A model generated the notes under the pieces. The model had not been told where the DNA came from. It did not search any database and worked only from the letters and a program-made list of their open reading frames with translations. Below are positions 37,156-45,141 of a DNA stretch of 64,000 nt, piece by piece; positions within the stretch are counted from its first letter, which is position 1; the number at the start of each line of letters is the position of its first letter. The translations under genes and the position numbers were made by a program. This DNA comes from Curvibacter microcysteis (lineage in GTDB: Bacteria > Pseudomonadota > Gammaproteobacteria > Burkholderiales > Burkholderiaceae_C), in assembly GCF_028649435.1 (NCBI RefSeq), contig NZ_JAQSIN010000003.1. The stretch is one strand, 5' to 3'.

Positions 37156-37983
37156 TCACATCGCCCAGATGCGGGGCGGCGTGGCGGGCAACTGCCACAG
37201 GCCTGCGCGCCAACTGGCCCACACGGCGCGCAGCAATTGCATCACCGGCTCCACCTGCGGGCCCAGCACCCGCACCACCATCACCTGGTCGTTGGGGCAG
37301 GTGGCACCCGCCAGGTCGCGCAAGGTGTGCGGCTCCAGCGCGTGACGCGCCAGGTCCAAACCCAGTTCGCGGCGTTCGCGGCTCAGCGCACTGCCGGCGA
37401 TGAAAAACAAGGAACCCACACAGCGCTGACCAGCCAGGCCCAGCGGACTTTGCAGCAGGCGGTGGTCGCTGGCGGCGATGCGTCCGCGTTCCAGCCACAC
37501 CCCATCCAGCTCAATGTGCTGGGCAAACTCACCTTGCTCAAACGGCTGCTTGGCGTGTGGCAGGCCCAGGGCCGTGATGTCCCAGCCCATCATCTCGGCA
37601 CCGGGCGCCAGGCGCAGGTGCAGCTCGTTGCGCGCCAGGCACTGGTTGTAGGCAATGGCCTCCAGCGGCAGCCACTCCAGGCGCGCGCCGGCGGCCAAGT
37701 CCAGGCGCGCGCGCTGCAAAGCGGGCTCGCCCAGGGATCGGTAAAAGCGCGTCGCCCCTGGGGTGGTCACTAGGCCATGCGCGCCCTCGGCCACCTGCAC
37801 CGTGATGTCCAGCGTGTCACCGCCGACCAGCCCCCCCGGCGGGTGCACCAGCACGTTGTGGCAAATCGGCCCTTCGGGGTAGAGGCTTTGCAGAATCCGC
37901 AACGGGCCGTCGTGTTGAAAACGGGCCGCAGTGCGTTGGGCTTCAAAGGTGTATTGGAGATCGAGTCGGGCGTGCCAGGACAT
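37156..37983 (-). CDS. ureD: urease accessory protein UreD
   Basis: A 275-residue UreD. LDLQYTFEAQRTAARFQHDG, RILQSLYPEGPICHNVLVHP and PPGGLVGGDTLDI are family signatures. UreD binds apo-urease as a scaffold for the UreFG nickel-insertion complex. The ATG at 37983 is the family start. Unusually it is the last gene of a leftward group (substrate-binding protein, oxygenase, VOC protein, ureD) and faces urtE. ureABC and ureEFG are absent from the window. Confidence 0.93.
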   Translation of the reverse strand: MSWHARLDLQYTFEAQRTAARFQHDGPLRILQSLYPEGPICHNVLVHPPGGLVGGDTLDITVQVAEGAHGLVTTPGATRFYRSLGEPALQRARLDLAAGARLEWLPLEAIAYNQCLARNELHLRLAPGAEMMGWDITALGLPHAKQPFEQGEFAQHIELDGVWLERGRIAASDHRLLQSPLGLAGQRCVGSLFFIAGSALSRERRELGLDLARHALEPHTLRDLAGATCPNDQVMVVRVLGPQVEPVMQLLRAVWASWRAGLWQLPATPPRIWAM

Positions 37984-38014
37984 GGGGTCGAGTGTAGGGG
38001 AGCGCCGTGCCGTC

Positions 38015-38464
38015 TCAGGCCTGGGTGGTGTCTTGGGGCCGAGGAAATGCGGGCTTTTCGACGCCCTCGGGCAGGTGTTCGGTGCTGAGCCGGAAGGCAT
38101 GGCCTTGTGGGTCGGCCAGTACCGCCTGCCATTGCCCGTAGTAGGTCGCGTAGGGTGGCTTGAGCACTTGCCCGCCCAAGGCACCGACCCGCCCGGCGGC
38201 TTCGCTGACCTCGGCCGGGGTGGTGAGCATGAAGGTCGCATAGGCCGTCACGGGCGGCAGGGTCCCGGGCAGGGGCTCCCGGCCTTGCAGGCCCAGCAAG
38301 CCATAGGCGGGCAGGGCGTTGAAGCCCAGCTCGAAAGCCTCGCAGGCCAAGGCCCGGTAGATGGGGGAGCGGCTGGCGGTGGCCTCGGGCAAGCCCAGCA
38401 GGGCTTGGTAGAACAGCATCAAGGCCTGGGGATCGGGGCACAGCAGGTTGAACCAGAGTCTCAT
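38015..38464 (-). CDS. VOC-family (glyoxalase-like) protein
   Basis: A 149-residue vicinal-oxygen-chelate protein. The two beta-alpha-beta-beta-beta halves are visible: MRLWFNLLCPDPQALMLFYQ at the start, and GQWQAVLADPQGHAFRLS at the end. The substrate is unknown. The start overlaps the stop of the preceding oxygenase by four bases (ATGA), so the two are coupled. In this operon it may act on the oxygenase product, which is inference. Confidence 0.8.
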   Translation of the reverse strand: MRLWFNLLCPDPQALMLFYQALLGLPEATASRSPIYRALACEAFELGFNALPAYGLLGLQGREPLPGTLPPVTAYATFMLTTPAEVSEAAGRVGALGGQVLKPPYATYYGQWQAVLADPQGHAFRLSTEHLPEGVEKPAFPRPQDTTQA

Positions 38465-39459
38465 GGGCTGGGGGCGGTCGGGGCCCAAGTCTTGGCCTGG
38501 GGTGCGTAGGTTTTGAGGTACATCTGGCGCAGGTGCTCGCCGGCGGTGCAGGGCTCAAACAGCGGGGGGGTGCCAGGCGCCACGGTGCCGGGCACCGGGG
38601 TGATCGGGGCCAGGTAGTCGGGCTCGTAGAAGAAGGGGATCGAGTAGCGCGCCGCGCCCCCGGAGTGGCGGTTGCGCACCCGGTGCGGGTTGGAGTGGTA
38701 GCGCCCATTGGTCCAGCGCGGAATCATGTCGCCCAGGTTGACCACCAGGGTGCCAGGCAGGGGCGTGGCGTCGACCCAGTCACCGCTGGGCGTGCAGACC
38801 TCCAGGCCGCCGTGGTGGTCCTGCGCCAGCAGGGTCAGGGCGCCCCAGTCGGTGTGGGCGCCGGCGCCAAAGGTGTGCTCATCCGCCCCCGGTGGGTGGG
38901 GCGGGTAGCGCACCAGGCGCAGGGTGACCATGGGGCTGCCGTCGGCGGCGTCAAAGTAGTGCTCTGGCAAGTCCAGCGACAAGGCCATCAGCTGCATCAA
39001 GCGCCGTGACAGGGCCAGCATGGCCTGCATGTAGGCCTCGCATTGGGTTGGCGCGTCGGGCAGTTGGGCGGGCCATTGGTTGTGGCCATAGGTTTGGTAG
39101 CCGGCGCGCACATAGGGGTGCTCCTCGGGGTAGGCCAGGCCGCAATAAAAACTTTCTTTGAGGTCGGGGTGGGCGTTGGCGTCCAGGGTCTGAGCGCCCA
39201 GCGCTTCGAAGCCGCGCGAGGAGGGCGAATGCCGGATCGACAAGGCCTCGCGCACGGCCGGTGGCAGGGTCAGCAGCTGTTCGGCGAGGGCAAATTGCTG
39301 CGCGATCAGGGCTTCGGGCACGCCGTGCCGGCGCACATAGAAAAAGCCCGAGTCCTGGGCGGCGGCGCGGAACTGGCGCGCCACCTCGGCGCTGCGCGGC
39401 GCCCCGGGCGTCAGCGCGTCGTGGAGGTCCAGCATCGGGAGCTGGGGGGCGGTGGGCAT
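38461..39459 (-). CDS. 2-oxoglutarate/Fe(II) oxygenase, isopenicillin N synthase-like (A)
   Basis: A 332-residue non-heme iron oxygenase. The iron triad is His202 and Asp204 (in AHTDWGALTLL) and His259 (in NPHRVRN). Arg271-Ser273 (RYS) binds the 2-oxoglutarate carboxylate. The DSGFFYVRRHGV segment (36-47) is the family N-terminal domain. The substrate is unknown. It lies between a substrate-binding protein gene and a VOC gene, next to ureD and the urea transporter. A role in oxidising a nitrogen compound imported by the neighbouring ABC system is inference. Confidence 0.87.
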   Translation of the reverse strand: MPTAPQLPMLDLHDALTPGAPRSAEVARQFRAAAQDSGFFYVRRHGVPEALIAQQFALAEQLLTLPPAVREALSIRHSPSSRGFEALGAQTLDANAHPDLKESFYCGLAYPEEHPYVRAGYQTYGHNQWPAQLPDAPTQCEAYMQAMLALSRRLMQLMALSLDLPEHYFDAADGSPMVTLRLVRYPPHPPGADEHTFGAGAHTDWGALTLLAQDHHGGLEVCTPSGDWVDATPLPGTLVVNLGDMIPRWTNGRYHSNPHRVRNRHSGGAARYSIPFFYEPDYLAPITPVPGTVAPGTPPLFEPCTAGEHLRQMYLKTYAPQAKTWAPTAPSP

Positions 39460-39485
39460 GGCGGGCTCCGGGGTGGTCTCGGCGC

Positions 39486-40526
39486 TCAGGCCTTGAGTTT
39501 GCGGTCGGCGGCGACGGGCAAAAAGCGGTCGGTCCAGAACTCGGCCTGGGTGGGCGCGCCCTTGAGGCCAAAGGCCGCCACGGTCTCGTCCAGCGTGGCT
39601 TGCAAGCGCGCCGGGGTGGCCGCGCCCCAGCCGTTGGCGCGGGTGTCGGCGGTCTTCATGGTGCCGTCCACGATCAGCTTGAGGCGCTCGAACTCCAGCT
39701 CCTCATTGGCCAAAGGCTCGCGCGCCTTGATGGCGGCCGCCCCCGCGCGCGGGTCGGCCATGACCTCGATCCAGCCCCGGGTGGTGGCTTTGACAAAGGC
39801 CTTCATGGCCTCGGGGTGGTCTTGCAGGCTCTTGGGGTTGGCCACCAGGCCGTTGCCGTAGGACTTCAGGCCCAGTTCCGAGTAGCGGAACACGGTCAAC
39901 TGGTCCGCCGACAGGCCGCGCGCCTTGAGGTTGAGCAGGCCGGTGAAGAAGAAGTAAGCCGCACCATCGAAGTCGCCCTTGGCAAAGCGCGTGTCGCCGA
40001 TGTCGGGCGTGACGTTCTCCCACTTCACGCCGCTGGGGTCAAAGCCCTGCGCCTTGGCCCAGGCCGGGAACAGTTTGCGCGAGGCGTTGAAGGGTTGGCC
40101 CAGCAAGGTCTTGCCCGCCAGGTCGGCAGGCTTCTTGATCGCGCTGTCCTTGCGCACGATGATCGAGTTCGGGTTCAGGTCGTACTGGATGGCCACCGCT
40201 TGCAGCGCGGCTTGCGGGTTGGCGACGTTGAATTCGATCAGGGTCGACAGGTCGGCCGACGCCACGTCATACGCACCGCTGCCCACCAGGCTGATGGCGG
40301 CGGCCGAGCCATTGCCGGTGTCGATGGCCACGTCCAGGCCCAGGTCCTTGTAGTAGCCGCGCTGCTGGGCCAGCAAGAAGCCGGCACCCGAGGCCTCGAT
40401 CTTCCAGCCCAAATTGAACTTGAATTTGTGCAGCGAGCCTTGGGCCCGCACCCAGGGGCTGGCCAGGCTGATGGCGATGGCCAAAGGGGCGGCGGCGCTG
40501 GCGCGCAAAAGGGAACGGCGTTGCAT
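39486..40526 (-). CDS. ABC transporter substrate-binding protein, NMT1/SsuA-like (A)
   Basis: A 346-residue periplasmic binding protein. The signal peptide begins MQRRSLLRASAAAPLAIAIS and has an RR pair that could be Tat or Sec. The mature protein, FKFNLGWKIEASGAGFLLAQ then DVAIDTGNGSAAAISLVGSG, is NMT1/THI5-like. It is clearly related to the second binding protein at 43920. It has no permease or ATPase of its own and may share those at 42252-43887. AGGAG lies before the ATG at 40526. It is the first gene of the oxygenase-VOC-ureD operon. Confidence 0.85.
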   Translation of the reverse strand: MQRRSLLRASAAAPLAIAISLASPWVRAQGSLHKFKFNLGWKIEASGAGFLLAQQRGYYKDLGLDVAIDTGNGSAAAISLVGSGAYDVASADLSTLIEFNVANPQAALQAVAIQYDLNPNSIIVRKDSAIKKPADLAGKTLLGQPFNASRKLFPAWAKAQGFDPSGVKWENVTPDIGDTRFAKGDFDGAAYFFFTGLLNLKARGLSADQLTVFRYSELGLKSYGNGLVANPKSLQDHPEAMKAFVKATTRGWIEVMADPRAGAAAIKAREPLANEELEFERLKLIVDGTMKTADTRANGWGAATPARLQATLDETVAAFGLKGAPTQAEFWTDRFLPVAADRKLKA

Positions 40527-40656
40527 AGAGAGGTCACTCCTGGGTAGGCGTTGGGATGCGGTGCTGCAGCGCCTCACCACCGGGCCACCAAGAGCCTGCG
40601 CAGGCCCTTGAAGACATGGCAGTGCGCGTGGGGTAGCCCACGGCAGCAGCACCTGA

Positions 40657-40955
40657 CTTCAAGAGCAATTTCCGGACGGCCAGGCCGCTGAACGCTTCTA
40701 CTCTTGGCGGGGACCGTTGCAGCTTCCGTGCCACCCGCACAGGCCCGGGGCGCGTGGCGCAGGCACTGGGATGAGGCCTGCTGCGCCAGGCTGGTGCGTG
40801 ACCTGAACTGGATCCCCCCCGCCAGCACATTGAGGGGCGTGCTTGGCTGGCCTGGAACCTGCTTGTTGCTCGGCGAGAGTAGAAGCGTTCAGTTGCGCAG
40901 ACCCCAGGCCCGTTGGCCCAGCGGGGGCGGCGCACACCGGGAATTGCTCTTGAGG
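40657..40955. promoter_or_regulatory. inverted duplicate regulatory boxes between the two oxygenase units
   Basis: Within the 564-base spacer 40527-41090, AGAGTAGAAGCGTTCAG occurs on the plus strand at 40876-40892 and, perfectly, on the minus strand at 40688-40704. CCGGGAATTGCTCTTGAGG (plus, 40937-40955) matches the minus-strand sequence at 40657-40675 in 17 of 19 bases. Each divergent gene therefore has the same two boxes in the same order and orientation, 131-199 bases from its start. No gene is seen in the spacer. These are probably binding sites or a duplicated promoter for a shared regulator. Confidence 0.65.
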
Positions 40956-41090
40956 CCCCCGCTGGGCTGCCCCTTGGGGCGGCTGCGGTCTTGGCCTCAG
41001 GTGGCTTTCCGGCCCCCGGTGCCTGCCGGGGCGGAGGGGCTCTGAGGCGGGGGCTTGGTTTTGTCCCAACTGCTTGATGAGGATCCCTGA

Positions 41091-42107
41091 ATGAACACCG
41101 CCACCCTGACCCCCCAACCCGCCAGCGCCTCGGCCCAGTCCGAGCTGGCCAAAGAGTCGCGCATGGGCGCCCTGGGCCAAGAGAATGCGCAGCGCGACAT
41201 ACGCCGCATCTCCCTGGCCGACTACGCCCAGCGCAAGGCCGAGATTGCCCAGCAACTGTGGGACGCCTCGGTCGATGTGGGCTTTTTCCAGATCGTCGAC
41301 CACGGCATCGACCTGGCCCGTGTGCGCGAGGCCTTTGCCATGTCCGAGCGCTTCTTTGCCTTGCCCGAGGCCGTCAAGGCCCAGTACCCGCACCAGAAGG
41401 CCAACAACGTGGGGTGGGAGTCCAAGGCCCAGGTGCGGCCCAGCACCGGCACGCCGGACCAAAAAGAGTCCTACCAAATCACGCGTCCGCACATGAGTGG
41501 CCTGTGGCCCAGCGAGGCCGAGTTGGCGAACTTCCAGTCCACCCTGCTGGCCTTCGAAGCCCAATGCTGGGGCGTGGGCATGCAGGTGCTGTCTTGTTTT
41601 GCTGACCGGCTGGGGTTGGCCTCTGACTTTTTCACCGGGGCCCACGACCCGGCCAGCGACCAGTACCAAAGCACGCTGCGCCTGCTGCACTACTACCCGA
41701 TTGCGCCCGAAGCCCAGGCCCATCTGGGCCTGTGGCGCGCCGGGGCCCACACCGACTTTGACTGCCTGACCCTGCTGTTCCAGCGCCCCGGCCAGGGGGG
41801 GCTGCAGGTCTGCCCTGGCAAGGAGATGGACTCTCAGGCCTGGACCTCGGTCGAGCCCGACGAGGCCGCCATCACCTGCAACATCGGCGACATGCTGATG
41901 CGCTGGAGCGACGACCAACTGCCCTCCAACTTCCACCGCGTGAAGAACCCGGTGCCCGGTGAGTTCATGGGCTCGCGCTACAGCCTGGCCTTCTTTTGCC
42001 AGGCCAACCGCGATGCGGTGATCGAAGGGCCCGGCCGGAAGTACCCGGCCATCACGGCGGGCGACTACCTCAAGCAGCGCGTGGCGGCCAACTTCAAGCC
42101 GTATTGA
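41091..42107 (+). CDS. 2-oxoglutarate/Fe(II) oxygenase, isopenicillin N synthase-like (B)
   Basis: A 338-residue non-heme iron oxygenase related to the one at 38461. The iron ligands are His220 and Asp222 (in AHTDFDCLTLL) and His282 (in NFHRVKN). Arg296-Ser298 (RYS) is the 2-oxoglutarate clamp. An N-terminal tail of about 38 residues precedes the family DVGFFQIVDHGID segment. The substrate is unknown. It is divergent from the other oxygenase operon and shares its duplicated upstream boxes. It is convergent with the ABC transporter operon. Confidence 0.87.
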   Translation: MNTATLTPQPASASAQSELAKESRMGALGQENAQRDIRRISLADYAQRKAEIAQQLWDASVDVGFFQIVDHGIDLARVREAFAMSERFFALPEAVKAQYPHQKANNVGWESKAQVRPSTGTPDQKESYQITRPHMSGLWPSEAELANFQSTLLAFEAQCWGVGMQVLSCFADRLGLASDFFTGAHDPASDQYQSTLRLLHYYPIAPEAQAHLGLWRAGAHTDFDCLTLLFQRPGQGGLQVCPGKEMDSQAWTSVEPDEAAITCNIGDMLMRWSDDQLPSNFHRVKNPVPGEFMGSRYSLAFFCQANRDAVIEGPGRKYPAITAGDYLKQRVAANFKPY

Positions 42108-42150
42108 GGGCGTCGGCGCGGCGGGCCCGGTGGGGTCCGCTGCGCCCATG

Positions 42151-42186
42151 AAAAACCCCGGCACCGAGACGGGGCTCAGGCCGGGG
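42151..42186 (-). terminator. rho-independent terminator of the ABC transporter operon
   Basis: Read on the minus strand, CCCCGGC pairs with GCCGGGG and is followed by five T (plus-strand A at 42151-42155), 65 bases after the permease stop. The T run is followed by CATGGGCG, the shared tail. It also lies 43 bases after the convergent oxygenase gene. Confidence 0.8.
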
Positions 42187-42251
42187 TGGGGGGGGCTGCG
42201 GCGGGGGTGCCGCGCCGGCTTAGTGAATCAGTCAGTCACTCGTTCAGTCGC

Positions 42252-43025
42252 TCACTCGCCTTGCGAGCCCCGGTGCGCCCAGCCGGTGGTGCGCTTCTCG
42301 ATCAGGCTGAACAGCTCGTACATGGCCATGGCCATGGCACCCACCACCAGCAGGCCGGCAAAAGCGAGGCCCATTTGCATGGCCGAGCCGGCGCTGATCA
42401 GCAGGTAGCCAATGCCTTCGTTGGCGGCGGTCATTTCTGACACCGTGGTGCCGACAAAAGCCAGCGTGATGGCGACCTTGAGCGAGCCATAAAAGTAGGG
42501 CATGGAGCGCGGCAGGCCCACTTTCATCAGCACGTCCCAGCGGCGCGCGCCCAGCACGCGCAGCACGTCTTCAAGTTCGGGCTCCAGCGTGGCCAGGCCG
42601 GTGGCGATGTTGACCATGATGGGAAAGAAGCTGATCAGAAAGGCGGTCAGGATGGCCGGGCCCACGCCAATGCCGAACCACACCACCAGGATGGGCACAA
42701 AGGCGGCCTTGGGCAGGGCGTTGAAGGCCGTCATCAGCGGGTAGACCGCGGCATAGGCCAGGCGCGAACTGCCGATCACAAAACCCAGCAGCACGCCGAC
42801 CACGATGGCCAGGCCAAAGCCCGCCATCGTCACCCAGTAGGTGCGCCAGGCGTGGCCCGCGATGATCCACTTGAACTCCATGAACTGGCTGCCAATGCGG
42901 GCCGGGCTGGGGAAGATGAATTCCGACACATTGAAGGCCGAGCACAGCAACTGCCAGGCGACCAGCACCGCCAACAGCAGCAGCCAGGGCGACCAGGCTT
43001 CGATGAGTTTTTTCTTGTTCGTCAT
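42252..43025 (-). CDS. ABC transporter permease, SsuC/TauC/NitT-like
   Basis: A 257-residue permease with about six TM segments. The EAA loop is LRVLGARRWDVLMKVGLPRSM, preceded by FNALPKAAFVPILVVWFGIG. It belongs to the nitrate/sulfonate/taurine/hydroxymethylpyrimidine group. It is the last gene of a leftward operon: binding protein, ATPase, permease. The substrate is unknown. A terminator lies directly after it. Confidence 0.9.
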   Translation of the reverse strand: MTNKKKLIEAWSPWLLLLAVLVAWQLLCSAFNVSEFIFPSPARIGSQFMEFKWIIAGHAWRTYWVTMAGFGLAIVVGVLLGFVIGSSRLAYAAVYPLMTAFNALPKAAFVPILVVWFGIGVGPAILTAFLISFFPIMVNIATGLATLEPELEDVLRVLGARRWDVLMKVGLPRSMPYFYGSLKVAITLAFVGTTVSEMTAANEGIGYLLISAGSAMQMGLAFAGLLVVGAMAMAMYELFSLIEKRTTGWAHRGSQGE

Positions 43026-43047
43026 GGCTTGGGGTGTCCCTGCGGGC

Positions 43048-43887
43048 TCATTGGTGGATCACGGCGCCGGTCTTGCGCAGCGCACCGATGTGGCCGCGCA
43101 ACTCCAGCACGATGTCGGTGAATTCTTTGGTGTAGGTCAGCTCCAGCTCGCGCGGGCGCGGCAACTCGATGTCGCGCTTGACCACAAAGCGGCCCGGGCT
43201 CTTGCTCATCACGTACACGGTGTCGGCCAGGAAGACCGACTCGCGCAGGTCGTGGGTGACCAAGATGACGTTGAATTTCTGCTCGGTCCACAGGTCGCGC
43301 AGGATGCACCACAGCTCTTCCCGGGTGAAGGCGTCCAGCGCACCGAAGGGCTCGTCGAGCAGCAGCATCTTGGGCTCGTGGATCAGCGCGCGGCAAATGC
43401 TGGCGCGCTGCTGCATGCCGCCCGAGAGCTGCCAGGGGAACTTGTCCTCGTAGCCGCCCAGGCCCACCTTCTGCAACAGCGCACGGGCACGGGCTTCGTA
43501 CTCCTTGCGCTTTTGCTTGAAGGTGGAGCGGTAGGGCTCGACGATCTCCAGCGGCAGCAGCACGTTGTCCACCGTGGTGCGCCAGGGCAGCAGGGACGGG
43601 GCCTGGAAGGCCATGCCCGAGATCTTCAGCGGCCCGGTCACGGGCTGGCCGTCGATGAAGATCTTGCCCATCGAGGGCATCTTCAGCCCCGTGGTGAGCT
43701 TCATGAAGGTCGATTTGCCGCAACCCGAGGGCCCCACAATGGCAATGAACTCGCCTTGCTTGACCTGCAGGTTGATGCCTTCGACGGCAAAGTGGTTCTG
43801 AGCCAGCAACTCATCGTTGTAGGCCAGCCAGACATCGCGGAAGTCCACGAAAGGCGCGGACTCCAGGGGGGCGGGGGCAGTGCTCAT
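43048..43887 (-). CDS. ABC transporter ATP-binding protein, SsuB-like
   Basis: A 279-residue ATPase. Walker A is GPSGCGKST, the signature LSGGMQQRASI, and Walker B MLLLDEPFGALD. All catalytic elements are present. It lies 22 bases before the permease start and 32 bases after the binding-protein stop, so the three form an operon. It may also serve the orphan binding protein at 39486. Confidence 0.92.
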   Translation of the reverse strand: MSTAPAPLESAPFVDFRDVWLAYNDELLAQNHFAVEGINLQVKQGEFIAIVGPSGCGKSTFMKLTTGLKMPSMGKIFIDGQPVTGPLKISGMAFQAPSLLPWRTTVDNVLLPLEIVEPYRSTFKQKRKEYEARARALLQKVGLGGYEDKFPWQLSGGMQQRASICRALIHEPKMLLLDEPFGALDAFTREELWCILRDLWTEQKFNVILVTHDLRESVFLADTVYVMSKSPGRFVVKRDIELPRPRELELTYTKEFTDIVLELRGHIGALRKTGAVIHQ

Positions 43888-43919
43888 GCAGACGGTTCTC
43901 GTGGACGGGGCCGGGCGGC

Positions 43920-44951
43920 TTACTTCTTGGCCGGCAGGATGTTGAGCTCGGCGGCGGAGGGCAGGTAGGCGCTGGTCCAGGCGGTGTCCGGGTTGGCGCG
44001 TGTCTTGGTGGCGTAGGCGTCAGACACCTGCGAGGCCATCAGCGACAGGCGTGCCGGGTTGACCTGGCCAAAGCCCTCGCTGCGCGCGTCGGGGCTGTTG
44101 ATCACGGTGTCGATGGCCAGCTTCAGGCGCCGGGTTTCGAGCTCGGTGTTGATGATGCCGTCGCGCTGCTTCACGTACTCGATGGCGGCTTCGGGCTTGG
44201 CGATGACTTCCTTGGCGCCCTTGGCAAAGGCCTGCAGGAAGGCCTTCACGGCGGCCGGGTTCTCCTTGAGGATCTTGGGCGAGGCGATGATGGCGTTGCC
44301 GTACAGCTTCACGCCGAAATCGGCATAGGGCAGCACCACCACGTCCGAGGCCTTGGCGCCGCGCGCTTCCAGGTTGAGCAGCGAGGTGAAGGTGAAGCCG
44401 GTGATGGCGTCGATGTCGCCGCGCACCAGCATGGTCTCGCGCAGCGGCGGGTCCATGGCGGTCCATTGCACGGTGCCGACCTGGTTGGCCTTGGCAAAGA
44501 TGGGGAAGGCGCGGCGGCCGGCGTCAAACACCGGGGCGCCCAGCTTCTTGCCGTTCAGGTCGGCGGGCTTGGTGATGCCGCTCTTCTTGAGCGCCATGAC
44601 CGAGGCCGGGGTGTTGTTGTAGACCATCATGATGGCCACGGGTTTGTTGGGCGCGTCGGGGTTGTTGGCCTGGAATTCCATCAGCGCGGCCAGGTCGGCA
44701 AAGCCCATGTCGTAGCTGCCCGAGGCCACGCGCTGCACCGCGCCACCCGAGCCGTTGCCGGCGTCCACGGTGACGTCGAGCTTGGCGTCCTTGAAGTAGC
44801 CCTTGGCGGCCGGCAGCAGGAACAGGGCCGAGGGGCCCTCGAAGCGCCAGTCCAGTTGGAACTTGATCGGCGTGGTTTGCGCCTGGGCGCTGCCCAGGGC
44901 GGCGGCAAGGCTGAGGGCAAGGCTGGCTTTGAGGAAAGTGCGTGGCGTCAT
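43920..44951 (-). CDS. ABC transporter substrate-binding protein, NMT1/SsuA-like (B)
   Basis: A 343-residue periplasmic binding protein with a Sec signal peptide (MTPRTFLKASLALSLAAALG, cleavage near AQA-QT). IKFQLDWRFEGPSALFLLP is followed by DVTVDAGNGSGGAVQRVASG. The GNGS segment and later ARGAKASDVVVLPYADFG are matched in the other binding protein at 39486, so the two are paralogues. It is the first gene of the ABC operon. Its ribosome site sits inside a perfect hairpin (44955-44975), which suggests control of translation. Confidence 0.88.
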   Translation of the reverse strand: MTPRTFLKASLALSLAAALGSAQAQTTPIKFQLDWRFEGPSALFLLPAAKGYFKDAKLDVTVDAGNGSGGAVQRVASGSYDMGFADLAALMEFQANNPDAPNKPVAIMMVYNNTPASVMALKKSGITKPADLNGKKLGAPVFDAGRRAFPIFAKANQVGTVQWTAMDPPLRETMLVRGDIDAITGFTFTSLLNLEARGAKASDVVVLPYADFGVKLYGNAIIASPKILKENPAAVKAFLQAFAKGAKEVIAKPEAAIEYVKQRDGIINTELETRRLKLAIDTVINSPDARSEGFGQVNPARLSLMASQVSDAYATKTRANPDTAWTSAYLPSAAELNILPAKK

Positions 44952-44954
44952 TCA

Positions 44955-44975
44955 AGTCTCCAAGGGATGGAGACT
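44955..44975 (-). promoter_or_regulatory. hairpin enclosing the ribosome site of the binding-protein gene
   Basis: On the mRNA (minus strand) AGTCTCCA pairs perfectly with TGGAGACT through a five-base loop. The GGAG ribosome site lies in the second arm, six bases before the ATG at 44951. The stem would have to open for translation to start. Confidence 0.6.
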
Positions 44976-45038
44976 CAAAGCAAAAACAGTGCCCGGCATG
45001 GCGGGCGCTGGGCCGAGGGCTGCAGGCGAGCGCCCATG

Positions 45039-45074
45039 AAAAAGCCCCCGGACCTGGCCTCAGGTGCGGGGGCT
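45039..45074 (-). terminator. rho-independent terminator after maeB
   Basis: Read on the minus strand, AGCCCCCG pairs with CGGGGGCT with an inner ACCTG/CAGGT stem, followed by five T (plus-strand A at 45039-45043), 67 bases after the maeB stop. CATGGGCG follows the T run. Confidence 0.85.
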
Positions 45075-45141
45075 GAAGGGGGGCGGGCACCCCGCCAGCG
45101 CCTTGGGGCTTGGCCCGGGGCGAGCGGGGGCCGGTCGGGGC

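Noticed and set aside
37156..37983. Expectation of a full urease operon next to urtABCDE and ureD
   Set aside because: No ureA, ureB, ureC, ureE, ureF or ureG sequence was found on either strand of the window.
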